DNA from: JAZGGS01 sp963749485
GTDB taxonomy: Bacteria; Bacteroidota; Ignavibacteria; Ignavibacteriales; Ignavibacteriaceae
Length of the DNA stretch: 34,725 nt
Direction: 5' to 3'
NCBI GenBank assembly: GCA_963749485.1
Contig: CAVVMV010000008.1
Location: forward strand, 1-34,725
Positions 1 to 9,915 of the stretch are shown piece after piece. A program made the position numbers and the translations under genes. Under the pieces are notes generated by a model that had not been told where the DNA came from, ran no database searches, and saw only the letters and a program-made list of their open reading frames with translations. Within the stretch, counting starts at the first letter, position 1, and every line of letters begins with the position of its first letter.

Positions 1-2709
1 GCATACAAAGCTTATTATGCTTTTATTAACCGTCCTCTTGTAACAAGCAAAGGTGAACCAACTTCTGCGGTTTATGGTTTTATCAGCCAGATACTAAAAA
101 TTTTGGAAGACCATAAACCGGATTACATTGCCGTTGCATTCGATTCGAAAGAAAAAACTTTCCGCCACGAAAAATATGAAGGTTATAAATCATCACGCGC
201 TGTAATGCCTGATGATATGATCCCGCAAATAGATAGGATAAAACAATTAGTTGAACTTCTTAATATGCCTGTTTGGATAAAACCCGGTTACGAAGCAGAT
301 GACATCGTTGGTACAGCAGTAAGAAAGGCAGAGAAAAAGGGACTTCTATCTTATGCAATCACTCCTGATAAAGATTACTTTCAATTAGTAACTGATAAAA
401 TATTCGTCATCCGCCCGGGAAGAGGAAATGATGATCCCAAACTTTATGATGTTGCAAAAGTTAATGATGAACTTGGTTTTAATCCGCCGCAAATGATTGA
501 TTACCTTGCAATAATTGGAGATTCTTCTGATGACATTCCAGGTGTTGCAGGAATAGGACCGAAAGGCGCTTTGCCGCTGATTGAAAAGTATAAAACGGTT
601 GAAGAAATTTACAAGAACATAGAAGCGATTGAGAAAGCAGGCATTAAAAAGAAGTTAATAGATAGCAAAGAAAACGCATTTCTCTCAAAGGAATTAGCAA
701 CAATTCACTGCGATGTTCCGATGGAGATTGAATTTGAGCATGCAAAATTTGAAAAACCACAATTCGATAAGCTTCGGGAATTTTTTGGAGAACTTGAATT
801 TAAAACTCTTTTTAGCCGTTTGTTAAAAGTTTATGATAACTCGATTGAAGAACCAATGGAGTTTGCTAAAGATGAAGTGATGAAATCATTCGATGAAAAG
901 AAAACAAAATATAAACTTGTTTACTAATATTAAAGATGCTAAGCAGTTAGCAGAGAAGCTAAAAAAGAGTGACTTGTTTGTCTTCGATACGGAAACAGAT
1001 TCTCTTAATCCTTTTGAGCTAAGTATTGTTGGTGCATCTTTTGCTACAAAATCCGGTGAAGGAATTTTTGTTGCAATAAATCCTGGAAAAGATTTTAGTG
1101 ATGGAAAAGAACGTATTTCTGTAGAAGATTTTGTTAAAATATTTAAACCAGTTTTTGAGAACAAGAAAATTAAAAAAGTCTGCCAGAACGGTAAGTACGA
1201 TATTTCGGTTCTTCGGAGCATTGGAATTAAAGTAAACAATTTTTACTTCGATACAATGCTCGCCAGTTATATTCTTGATGCTGATCAGAAACATGGAATG
1301 GATGCACTTGCACAAAAATATCTTAACTACAAACCTATTTCATTAACAGAATTGCTCGGTGCTAAAATCGATCCGAAAAAAATATATGAAGCTGATCGCG
1401 ATGAACTTACAAACTACGCTGCAGAAGATGCTGATGTAACTTTTCAATTGTATGAAAAGCTTGATAAAGAGATTAAAAAAGAGAAACTTAAAAAAATTGC
1501 TTATGATGTTGAGTTCCCTCTTGCTCCTGTTTTAGAAGATATGGAATATGAAGGAATTAAAATTGATGAGGCTGCATTAAATAATTTCAGTGATGAACTT
1601 CAAATTTTGTTAAAAAATTATACAAAACAGATTTACAAAATTAGCGGTGAAGAGTTTAATATAAATTCACCAAAACAACTCCAGGTAATTTTATTTGAAA
1701 AGCTCGGTTTAACTACCGGAAGAAAAACAAAAACCGGTTCTCTACTGATGCACGATCGCTTGAATATTTACGTGGAGAACACGATATAATTGATTTGATT
1801 TTAAGTTACAGGCAGGCAGCCAAGTTAAAATCAACTTATGCTGATGCGCTTCCGAATCTTATAAATCCTAAAACAGGAAGAGTTCATACAAGTTTTAACC
1901 AAACTGTTGCATCAACAGGAAGATTATCAAGTTTAGATCCTAACTTGCAGAACATTCCTATCAGAACTGATATGGGAAAAGAAATTCGCAAAGCTTTTGT
2001 TCCAAGAGATAAAGATCATCTTTTATTAAGTGCAGATTACAGCCAGATTGAACTTCGTATTATGGCTTCAATCTGTGGTGATGAAGGAATGAGCGAGGCA
2101 TTTAAGAAAGGTGAAGATATTCACAGAAGCACTGCAGCGCTTGTATTTATGGTTTCGCCGGAAGATGTAACTGATGATATGAGAAGAAAAGCTAAAGAAG
2201 TAAACTTCGGAATTCTTTATGGAATTGGTCCGTTTGGTTTAAAAACCAGGTTAGGAATTACACAAGCACATGCAAAAGAGATAATTGAAACTTACTTTAA
2301 TACTTTCAAGCGTGTAAAAGAATTTATGGATAATTCTGTAACAAGCGCGAAAGAAAAAGGTTTTGCTGAAACAATTTTAGGAAGAAGAAGATATTTAAGA
2401 AACATTAATAGCAACAATCGTGTTGTTCGCCAGGCAGAAGAAAGAATTGCCATAAACATGCCAATCCAGGGATCAGCAGCTGATATGATTAAAATTGCGA
2501 TGATAAATATTCACAAAGAATTAGAAAAAAGAAAAGCTAAAACTAAAATGGTTCTGCAGGTACACGATGAGCTTTTATTTGATGCCCACAAAGATGAAGT
2601 TGATGAACTGAAACCTGTTATTAAAAAATTAATGGAAACTGCACTTCCATTAAATGTACCGGTTATTGTTGATGTTGGAACTGGAAAAAACTGGTTGGAT
2701 GCGCATTAA
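1..2709 (+). CDS. polA: DNA polymerase I, 5' end off the window, two frameshifts
   Basis: Replication and repair polymerase with all three domains. The reading frame is already open at base 1 and matches the family from about residue 15, so only the extreme N-terminus is missing. Nucleotides 1-920 encode the 5'-nuclease domain. The 3'-5' exonuclease domain follows, with intact motifs DTET (near 987), the NGKYD motif (near 1190) and YAAEDAD (near 1420), so proofreading looks active. The polymerase domain has motif A SADYSQIELR (near 2030), the O-helix KEVNFGILYG (near 2200) and motif C VHDE (near 2562). The frame breaks twice: one extra T in the run at 920-922 (restoring YKLVTNIKDAKQ) and one missing T near 1738 (restoring STDARSLEYLRGEHD). 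The two cancel, giving about 902 residues. The open pieces are 1-927, 893-1789 and 1795-2709. Errors are more likely than true inactivation of this housekeeping gene. Confidence 0.95.
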
Positions 2710-2710
2710 A

Positions 2711-3772
2711 ATGAGCATAGGAAAATCAGCAGAACGGTTTGGTAAAAAAATATTAGCATTTATACTTAAGATTCTAATTCGATCAAAGGAAATCTCTCCT
2801 GAAAAGATAATCCCCGGGGAAGTAAAGCGAATCCTGATTGTACACCAGGATAGAAGAATTGGAAACTTCATTTTATCCACACCTCTTATAGAAGTAACAA
2901 AGTCAGTTTTTTCAAACGCTGCGATAGATATCCTTGCTGCAGAGAACCTAAAAGTTTTATGCGATGATAACCCTTCACTCGATTCTATTTACATCTTTAA
3001 TCACAGAGGTTTTATTAAAAATCCGTTTAAACTTTTTAAACTAATATCCGAGTTAAGAAAAAATAATTACGAATTGGCTATTGAAAGCTCAAACCCTGCG
3101 GGTACTTCCTTCTTAAATGGTTGGATAACATATCTTAGTAAAGCAAAATATAGGATTGGTTTTAGTGGTGGAAGCGGAGCGATGTTCACAAATGTTCATG
3201 TAAAACCTGATAGATCAAAACATTATCACCTAATGAAACAGGAACTTGTAAACTCATTTTCAAAAGAGAAATATGAATTAAAACCAAAAATATTTGTAGA
3301 TGTTAAGTGAAACCGAATTACAAAAAAGTACCTTAAAGAATAAGTTCAATATAAACGAATACTGAAAAAATAATCGGAATATGGATAGGTGCACGGGATA
3401 AGAAGAAATGGAATATTGAAAATTTTAAAACTCTTTATCAAAAAATTAAATTAGTAACAAATCTTTTCCCTCTGCTTATTTTTGGACTTGAGGAGGAAAT
3501 TGATTATCAATCAATAAATAAAGAGGAATACAATTCTCTTAGATTTGATGATCTAAGTAAACTGAAAACCTTTATTTCTTCGTGCAATATTTTTATCTGC
3601 GGTGATACTGGTCCTTTACATTTTTCTTTTGCACTGGGCGTTCCAACAATAGGCATATTTTTACAGGATAATTATGAAACTTACGGTTATAGAGATGGTG
3701 ATATGAATTTTATCATTAAACCATGCTCAGCTGGATGACATGATTGAAGAGATCTTAGAAATGTATAACTAA
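2711..3772 (+). CDS. Glycosyltransferase family 9 (heptosyltransferase-like), frameshifted
   Basis: Likely transfers a heptose or similar sugar from an ADP-sugar to lipopolysaccharide core or another surface glycan on the cytoplasmic face of the inner membrane. The ATG at 2711 lies just after the polA stop. The N-terminal half has the family motif RRIGNFILSTPLI (near 2850). The C-terminal half has the nucleotide-sugar site CGDTGPLHFSFALGVPTIG (near 3600-3655). The first open stretch ends at 3310. Sequence similarity continues through 3772 only if single extra bases are removed near 3305, near 3358 and near 3722, giving about 352 residues, normal for GT9. The last residues then read AQLDDMIEEILEMYN. 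The next gene is another glycosyltransferase, so the pair probably serves surface polysaccharide assembly. The acceptor cannot be told from sequence. Confidence 0.85.
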
Positions 3773-3790
3773 AATTAAGCTGAAATTAAA

Positions 3791-4902
3791 GTGAACATAC
3801 TTGTTTTATATCAATCGCCCTGGTGGAATGCTGCTGCATACTACACGTATTATCTTGTCAAGGCACTAACTGATAATAATCATAAAGTAATATTTATAGG
3901 GAGCAAAGATTCTCCGGCTGCAAAAAAAATAATTGAACTTGAAGTTCAGATTAATGATTTGGATCTTTTAGTTGGTTCCCCATTCAAGTTTATTTCAAAT
4001 ATTAAAAAAACAAAAAAACTGATTGATGATGAACATATTGATTTAATTATTCCCATTAGCGCCCCGGGGCATATAATTGCAGGTATCCTAAAAATATTTT
4101 ATAGTAAAAAAATTCCTTTAATAAAAGTGTGCCTTGATAATGTTCCGCCAACAAATAATGTTTTCAACAGGTATCTTCATAATAAGCTTACTGAATATTT
4201 TATTTTTCCCGGAATGGCTACAAAAGCCAGGTATGATAAGATTTTTAACATAGTAAATTTTAAAGTGCAACACGCACCGCTCGAGTTAGAAAAATTTATT
4301 GATTATGAAGAAAAAGAAAACCTTAGAGAAGTTTTAGGAATTCCAGAATAACAAAATTATTGTAAGCTTTATCGGGAGGTTTTCTCCTGAGAAAGGAATT
4401 TTCTTTCTTGCTGGAAATTATTTCAAAAGTATTAAAAATGTCAGAAAATATATTTTTTATTTTATCGGGTTCTGAAGAACAGATAAAATATGAAGATGTA
4501 AATAATTATTTAAAAAAATACAATATTCAAAATGATGTTAAGTTACTCCCACCGAGGAATGATGTTAGGGAACTGATAGCGATTACTGATATTGGAATTT
4601 TATCTTCACGCTATTCTGAATATATATGCAGGATAGCATTGGAATTTATGGCCTTTAGGAAACCTATTATAGCACCTGATTTAAATGTGATTCCTGAAGT
4701 TGTTGTGAATAATGAAACCGGTTATATTTATAAACTTGAAGACTCCACAATGGCTGCCGATTTAATTCTAAAACTTTCAGCAAAATAATGATTTAATTGA
4801 AGAGATATGGGCGCGAACGGTTTCAAAAGAATGAAAGGAAACTACAGTCTGAAAATATTCGCCAAGGAAATTGAAAGAATAATTAAAAAAGTGGCTGAGT
4901 AG
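3791..4902 (+). CDS. Glycosyltransferase family 4 (group 1), frameshifted
   Basis: Retaining GT-B glycosyltransferase of the cytoplasm, probably for surface glycans. I chose the GTG at 3791 because it starts the typical N-terminal strand (NILVLYQSPWWNAAAYYTYY). The donor-binding half has SFIGRFSPEKG (near 4366-4398) and the E-x7-E-like segment EYICRIALEFMA (near 4618), and ends with the family tail MGAN..KRMKGNYSLKIFAKE (near 4807-4868). The frame breaks at the TAA at 4349 (extra base), near 4404 (extra base), at 4786 (extra base) and near 4805 (missing base). Corrected, the product is about 369 residues, normal for the family. Open pieces: 3791-4351, 4408-4788, and an in-frame tail to the stop at 4902. 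It sits 18 nt after the GT9 gene. Donor and acceptor are unknown. Confidence 0.85.
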
Positions 4903-4907
4903 AAAAT

Positions 4908-5783
4908 ATGCTCCTCAATAATCCCTTTAAAACATCAAAGTCGAATGGTGTCCCACTAATTTTAGATGGAGCAATGGGAAGTATGCTCCAGCAAAAAGGA
5001 TTTACAGCAAACCCGGACCTTTGGATGAGTGAATTGAATATCACTAATCCGGACATAATTTTTGAAATTCATAAAGAGTACATCAGTGCAGGTGCAGATA
5101 TTATAACAACTAATACATTTAGAACTAATCCTGAAGCATTTAAGGGAGCAGGTTATCCTTTTAATTCTAAATATGTTAAAGAAGCAGTAAAGATAGCAAA
5201 AAACGCAGCTGAAAATACTAAAGTAATAATAGCCGGCTCTAATCCGCCAGCTGAGGATTGTTATCAAAGAGAAAGAAAAATTAACTATAATCTACTTAAG
5301 AAGAATCATTTTAATCATATTGATTTACTTGTGGATACTGGAGTTGACTTCATCTTAAATGAAACACAAAATCATTTCGATGAGATAAAAATTATTTGTG
5401 AGTATTGCTCGAGTAATAATATTCCTTATATGGTGAGCTTTTACTTTGATGAAAATCTAACAATATTTTCAGGTGAACAAATCAACTATGTAGTAGAATA
5501 TGCAATGGATCAGAATCCTTTAGCAATAGGATTTAACTGTGTTGCTCCCACATTATTCAAGAGAGTGCTCCACAATTTAAAACCAAATAGTAACTGGGGA
5601 TTTTATCTTAATTGTGGAAGTGGCAATCCAGAAGATGAGAACATTAAGTGTGGTGTTGATCCTACTGAATATGTTGAAATTGTAAATGAAGCTATAAAGT
5701 ATCAACCCTCTTTTGTTGGTGCTTGTTGTGGATCAAATCCTAATCATATTAGGGAAATAAAAAGGATGTATGAAAAAGATTGA
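4908..5783 (+). CDS. Homocysteine S-methyltransferase family protein
   Basis: A 291-residue single-domain protein of the homocysteine-binding family (the fold of MmuM, BHMT and the N-terminal module of MetH). These enzymes move a methyl group to homocysteine, using a zinc ion held by three cysteines to activate the thiol. All three are present: Cys211 in GFNC and the pair Cys273-Cys274 in GACCGSNPNHI. The N-terminal LDGAMGSMLQQKG and the ADIITTNTFRTNP segment are also characteristic. The methyl donor is not readable from sequence: S-methylmethionine, a betaine or another small donor are all possible. No B12-binding or folate-binding domain is attached. The gene starts with ATG 5 nt after the glycosyltransferase stop and overlaps ispE by 14 nt, so it is probably cotranscribed with it although the pathways are unrelated. 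The reading frame is clean. Confidence 0.88.
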   Translation: MLLNNPFKTSKSNGVPLILDGAMGSMLQQKGFTANPDLWMSELNITNPDIIFEIHKEYISAGADIITTNTFRTNPEAFKGAGYPFNSKYVKEAVKIAKNAAENTKVIIAGSNPPAEDCYQRERKINYNLLKKNHFNHIDLLVDTGVDFILNETQNHFDEIKIICEYCSSNNIPYMVSFYFDENLTIFSGEQINYVVEYAMDQNPLAIGFNCVAPTLFKRVLHNLKPNSNWGFYLNCGSGNPEDENIKCGVDPTEYVEIVNEAIKYQPSFVGACCGSNPNHIREIKRMYEKD

Positions 5784-6624
5784 ATTAAATTCTCCAGCTA
5801 AAATTAATATTGGGCTTAACATCGTTAGTAAACGTAAAGATGGTTACCATGATCTCGAAACTATCTTCTATCCCCTGCTTCTTTCCGACATAATAAGTTT
5901 TGAGAAATCAAATTCTACAAAGTTGGATACAAATTCATCTGAAATAAATAATCTCGATTCAAACCTTATAATCGACACCATCAATTTAATGGAAAATGAA
6001 TTGAAGAGAGAGTTGCATGTAAATGTATATCTTCAAAAAAATATTCCAACTGGCGCTGGGCTAGGTGGAGGAAGCTCAAATGCAGCAACTACGCTGAAGG
6101 CGATTAATCAACTTTATAATCTTAACCTTGAATATGAAACACTATCTTCATTTGCTCTTCAACTAGGTTCAGATGTTCCTTATTTTCTTACTCCTGTTCC
6201 CTCTTATGCTGCTTCGCGTGGAGAATTGTTAACAAGAATTCAACTTTCTTTAGGTTATCCAATCCTGTTAGTAAATCCGAGAATTCATATTTCCACAAAA
6301 TGGGCGTTTGAAAAAATCATCCCTGGTAAAAATAAATCTTCACTTAAAACTTTCATTGAAAAATCAAAAATAGATATTGAAACTATGAAGGATTATGTAA
6401 CAAATGATTTTGAGGAAATAGTTTTTAGAGAGTACCCTGAGGTAAAAAATATTAAAGATAAGCTTTATGAGTACGGTGCAGAGTTTGCATTGATGACGGG
6501 AACCGGTTCAACAGTTTTTGGAATTTTTAGAAACTTGCAAAAGGCAAGAAAAGCAGAAGAGATTTTTTCGCAATCAAATTATACTTACCTGAACAATCCT
6601 TTTGAAACCGGAATTATTACCTGA
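5770..6624 (+). CDS. ispE: 4-diphosphocytidyl-2-C-methyl-D-erythritol kinase
   Basis: GHMP-family kinase of the MEP isoprenoid pathway; phosphorylates CDP-methylerythritol at the 2-position with ATP. The 284 residues match the usual IspE length. The N-terminal SPAKINIGL carries the catalytic Lys11. The ATP-binding glycine motif PTGAGLGGGSSNAA spans about residues 93-106, and the GSDVPYF motif supplies the catalytic Asp135. A late TGTGSTVFGIF segment matches GHMP motif 3. The ATG at 5770 overlaps the end of the preceding gene by 14 nt. The 3' end overlaps the convergent LD-carboxypeptidase gene by 8 nt, so no room is left for a separate terminator. The presence of ispE implies isoprenoid synthesis through the non-mevalonate route. 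Confidence 0.95.
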   Translation: MKKIELNSPAKINIGLNIVSKRKDGYHDLETIFYPLLLSDIISFEKSNSTKLDTNSSEINNLDSNLIIDTINLMENELKRELHVNVYLQKNIPTGAGLGGGSSNAATTLKAINQLYNLNLEYETLSSFALQLGSDVPYFLTPVPSYAASRGELLTRIQLSLGYPILLVNPRIHISTKWAFEKIIPGKNKSSLKTFIEKSKIDIETMKDYVTNDFEEIVFREYPEVKNIKDKLYEYGAEFALMTGTGSTVFGIFRNLQKARKAEEIFSQSNYTYLNNPFETGIIT

Positions 6625-7558
6625 CAGCAGGTTCTGAATACTCAATAAAACCTTTTGTTGCGTTCATTTTTATTCTTATTCCAAATGGAATGGTTAGCTT
6701 ATCTTCAATGTGCCCATGCGGGAATGTGTAGATAACTGGAATGTTTAATTTATGAAGATAATCATCCATCACTTCGCCAAGTGTTAGGGTCCTTTTTGAA
6801 GGGTCATGCTCGTAACAATCAACAAATCTTCCGAGAATTAATCCGTTAATCTTCCGGAAAGTTTTAAGCAATCTCAATTGGTTCAAAATTCTGTCAACTT
6901 TATAAGGCAGCTCACCCACATCTTCCAACAAAAGAATTTTATCTTTAAGAGAAGGAAAATATTCCGTACCAATTAAACCAGCTAAAACTGCCAGGTTACC
7001 TCCAACAATTCTTCCTGCAGTACCACCTTTTGTAATACCCGGCAACTTATCATCATTAGGATATTTTAATCTGCCCATTTTTTTTGTAGAAGAGATAAGT
7101 TTCCAGAAATTTTCTTCGGTATAAGCACTAACTTTATTGGAAAAATCACTGGCAAGCATTGGACCTGCAAATGTAACAAGGTTTGCTTTCTGTAAAAAAG
7201 CCATTTGAAGTGCAGTAATTTCGCTGTAACCTACGAAGATTTTTGGATTCTCCCTTATCAATTTATAATTGATTTTATCCAGCAATCGCGAAGCCCCGTA
7301 ACCACCGCGGACACAGAAAATTGCTTTAACGTTTTTATTTTTGAACATTGAATGAAGATCATCAAGACGTTCCTGGTCGCTGCCGGCTAAGTAACCGTTA
7401 GTTTTTCCAACATTTTTCCCAATTTCAACTCTATAACCAAGTTTCTCTAAATAATTTATCCCACTCTTTATTGAATCTGGCTCATTAGGTGTAGAAGCAG
7501 GAGAAATAATTCCAATTACATCCCGCTTTAATAGTTTTTTTGGTTTGATGATTTTCAT
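6617..7558 (-). CDS. LD-carboxypeptidase (peptidase S66, LdcA/MccF family)
   Basis: Serine peptidase of family S66. LdcA members cut the terminal D-alanine from the muropeptide tetrapeptide during cell-wall recycling; MccF relatives hydrolyse microcin C. The nucleophile is Ser112 in VGYSEITALQ; the acidic and histidine partners lie in LLLEDVGE and FPHGHIED. I start at the ATG at 7558 (about 313 residues, MKIIKPKKLLKRDVIGIISP), because S66 enzymes normally begin within ten residues of this strand. A TTG at 7627 in the same frame would add 23 residues with no family support. The gene is convergent with ispE, with an 8-nt overlap, and has a 359-nt gap upstream. There is no signal peptide from the chosen start, so a cytoplasmic recycling role is likeliest. 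Confidence 0.9.
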   Translation of the reverse strand: MKIIKPKKLLKRDVIGIISPASTPNEPDSIKSGINYLEKLGYRVEIGKNVGKTNGYLAGSDQERLDDLHSMFKNKNVKAIFCVRGGYGASRLLDKINYKLIRENPKIFVGYSEITALQMAFLQKANLVTFAGPMLASDFSNKVSAYTEENFWKLISSTKKMGRLKYPNDDKLPGITKGGTAGRIVGGNLAVLAGLIGTEYFPSLKDKILLLEDVGELPYKVDRILNQLRLLKTFRKINGLILGRFVDCYEHDPSKRTLTLGEVMDDYLHKLNIPVIYTFPHGHIEDKLTIPFGIRIKMNATKGFIEYSEPAVR

Positions 7559-7917
7559 ACCCAATCTCAATAATGGATTTATCGCATAATTGCCAGCGAA
7601 TTTAAGTATTAGAAATTTATTAGACAAATTTAAGTTTACATCATCAATATCCTATTTTGTTCTAAAAGAAGAGAAAATTCTCCATTATTAATTATTTATT
7701 AACAAACTATTACTGAATTGAATTTTTATAAGGATTTTATTACTTAGAGATGTAAATATTAAACATTGATATCAATTGAAAATTATTTCGTATGATTTTT
7801 TCTTTGTGTAATCCAAATCACGTATTGTAAAGTAAGCGATAAAACTTACTCATTTATAAAAATCAATTTTATTATATTGTTGACATACAATTACTTAATA
7901 TTTTCAGATTTTCTTTT
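7559..7917. other. Divergent intergenic region, AT-rich
   Basis: This 359-nt gap separates the leftward LD-carboxypeptidase gene from the rightward sugar cluster, so it should hold two divergent promoters. I see no open frame of note, no RNA gene and no strong hairpin. A TTGACA hexamer at 7880-7885 could be a -35 element for the rightward operon, but no convincing -10 element follows at 16-18 nt, so I do not call it as a promoter. The coding start at 7918 lacks an obvious Shine-Dalgarno sequence. Confidence 0.5.
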
Positions 7918-8993
7918 ATGAGCAAACAAAAGATTCTCTATATATGTGGTTCCCTCAATCAAACTACGCAGATGCATAAAATTGCACAGGAGTTACCGGA
8001 ATATGATGCTTACTTCACTCCATATCATGCTGATGGGCACGAGGTTATAAAAATTGCAATTCGTACTGGGAATACTAGATTTTACTGTTCTAGGAGGACA
8101 GGCAAAAAACAAAACTCTTAATTACATTAAAGATAACAATTTAAAACTGGATTATGAAGGGAAGCAAAATCATTACGATCTTGTTTTTACCTGCTCTGAT
8201 ATGCTCATTCCTAAAAACATAAGAGACTCTAAAATAATACTTGTTCAGGAAGGAATGACTGATCCACCTAACTTCGCATATAATTTGATAAAGAAATTTA
8301 ATTTTCCACGATGGCTGGGTGGAACAGCCACTACCGGGCTATCGAATCAGTATGACATTTTTTGTGTTGCCTCCAATGGTTACAGGAACAAATTTATTTC
8401 TGAAGGAATTGATGAGAAGAAAATTGAAGTTACAGGCATACCGAATTTTGATGCATTGTGAAAAATACCTGGATAACGATTTCCCTTACCACGGATATGC
8501 ACTTGTTGCTACTTCCGATATGAGAGAAACTTTAAAGTATGAAAATAGAAAAAAATTTATAAAAAGAGCTGTTGAAATTGCTAACGGAAGAAAGCTGATA
8601 TTTAAACTTCATCCAAACGAGAATATTACAAGGGCAACAAAGGAAATAGATAAATATGCACCGGGTTCGCTTGTATTCCATCGTGAAAACATTGAGCAGA
8701 TGATTGCTAATTGCGATATTTTGATTACACGTTTTTCAACCGTTGTTTATATTGGGCTTGCACTTGGAAAAGAAGTTTTTTCTGATTTTGATATTGATGA
8801 ACTAAAGAGACTTCTCCCTTTACAGAATGGAGGTAAATCTGCTTTTAACATTGCACATGTTGCAAGGCGATTACTTGCCGAACCTGAGAAATCAAATGTT
8901 TACATTATGGATAAAAATTTAATTCCAAAGCGTAAACTGATTCAGCGAATTAGAGCAAAACGTAAGCTGGCAGGATTTAAAAATTCTATTTAA
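7918..8993 (+). CDS. Putative GT-B glycosyl/glycerophosphotransferase, frameshifted
   Basis: Corrected, this is a protein of about 357 residues that looks like a GT-B fold related to CDP-glycerol glycerophosphotransferases and UDP-GlcNAc 2-epimerase-like proteins. I recognise the fold but not a specific family. Visible marks are an N-terminal Rossmann strand (KQKILYICGSLNQT), a mid-protein VTGIPNFDA strand-turn, KLIFKLHPNEN (a typical substrate-loop His-Pro), and NCDILITRFSTVVYIGLALG near the C-terminus. The tail is very basic (KRKLIQRIRAKRKLAG). Extra bases near 8064 and near 8458 break the frame; the open pieces are 7918-8121, 8054-8461 and 8460-8993. It is the first gene of the rightward sugar cluster, 46 nt before the SpsF-like gene. 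It may use the CMP-activated sugar made downstream, but that is inference from position only. Confidence 0.6.
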
Positions 8994-9039
8994 GATTATT
9001 ATTATTTGACACTTCTCTACAGCACAACAAAATATTAAA

Positions 9040-9843
9040 ATGTCCTTAAATATTATAACTGTTATTCAATCAAGAATGGGATCTACGCGGCTTCCAGGAA
9101 AAGTGATGATGCCTTTAGCCGGTAAACCTCTTTTATACAGGATGCACGAAAGAGTTGCTGCATCTGAACTTTCCGGAAATATTATAATTGCAGCTACTAA
9201 AGAGGAAACAGACGTTCCAATAATTGAACTTTGCGAAGAAAATAATTTAAATTATTACCGTGGGCATTCAACTGATCTGTTGGAAAGACACTACAAAGCA
9301 GCTAAAATATTCAATGCAGATGTTGTTGTTAAGATTCCCTCTGATTGTCCGCTTATTGATCCAAACATAATTGATAAGGTAATTAAATATTTCATCGATA
9401 ACTTTCCTAAATACGATTTTGTTAGTAATCTCCACCCTGCAACTTATCCGGATGGAAATGATGTTGAAGTTATGACAATGAAAGCCATTGAAGATGCATG
9501 GCAAAATGCTAAACTTCCTTTAGAACGTGAACACACCACGCCTTTTTTGTGGGAAAACCCAGATAAATTTCGAATTGGTAATGTAATTTGGGAAACGGGA
9601 TTGGATTTTTCGATGACACACAGGTTTACGATTGATTACAAGGAAGATTATGATTTTATAAAAACAGTTTACGATGAACTTTACTCAGAAAATAATATGT
9701 TTAAACTTGATGACATATTAAATCTTCTTGATGATAATCCGGAAATTAAAAGGATAAATGAGAAGTACGCTGGTGTTAATTGGTATAGAAACCATCTAAA
9801 TGAATTAAAAACAATTGATCCAGGGCAAACAAAAGTTATCTGA
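9040..9843 (+). CDS. SpsF-like cytidylyltransferase family protein
   Basis: A 267-residue nucleotidyltransferase of the SpsF/acylneuraminate cytidylyltransferase type, expected to activate a keto-sugar acid with CMP. The N-terminal nucleotide-binding loop is plain: ITVIQSRMGSTRLPGKVMMP, followed by GKPLLYRMHER. Metal and sugar-binding segments include VVKIPSDCPLIDP (near residue 105) and the YPDGNDVEVM loop (near residue 146), both typical of SpsF. In Bacillus the spsF gene sits in the spore-coat polysaccharide operon, and related proteins accompany nonulosonic acid genes. Here it heads a run that includes a NeuB-type synthase and a KdsC-type phosphatase, which supports a role making a CMP-nonulosonate-like donor. 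The substrate is unknown. The frame is clean and the ATG at 9040 is the first good start. Confidence 0.85.
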   Translation: MSLNIITVIQSRMGSTRLPGKVMMPLAGKPLLYRMHERVAASELSGNIIIAATKEETDVPIIELCEENNLNYYRGHSTDLLERHYKAAKIFNADVVVKIPSDCPLIDPNIIDKVIKYFIDNFPKYDFVSNLHPATYPDGNDVEVMTMKAIEDAWQNAKLPLEREHTTPFLWENPDKFRIGNVIWETGLDFSMTHRFTIDYKEDYDFIKTVYDELYSENNMFKLDDILNLLDDNPEIKRINEKYAGVNWYRNHLNELKTIDPGQTKVI

Positions 9844-9915
9844 AGATTTTATTATTTTGCTGTTACAATTTTATCATTTCTTAATCCATAATATTTTTAA
9901 TAAGAAGAATTTCAT

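Noticed and set aside
886..1315. Minus-strand open frames inside polA
   Set aside because: They are antisense to conserved exonuclease-domain sequence and have no ribosome site or family resemblance.
893..1795. Programmed frameshifting or true splitting of DNA polymerase I
   Set aside because: No slippery site with a downstream structure and no ribosome sites for separate genes were seen; similar one-base breaks occur in many unrelated genes of the window.
7880..7885. TTGACA as the -35 element of the sugar operon promoter
   Set aside because: No acceptable -10 element follows at normal spacing, and promoter consensus in this group may differ from that of E. coli.
9006..9035. TTGACA-N17/18-AAAATA promoter in front of the SpsF-like gene
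   Set aside because: The start point would fall on the start codon at 9040, implying a leaderless message; the match is no better than expected in AT-rich sequence.
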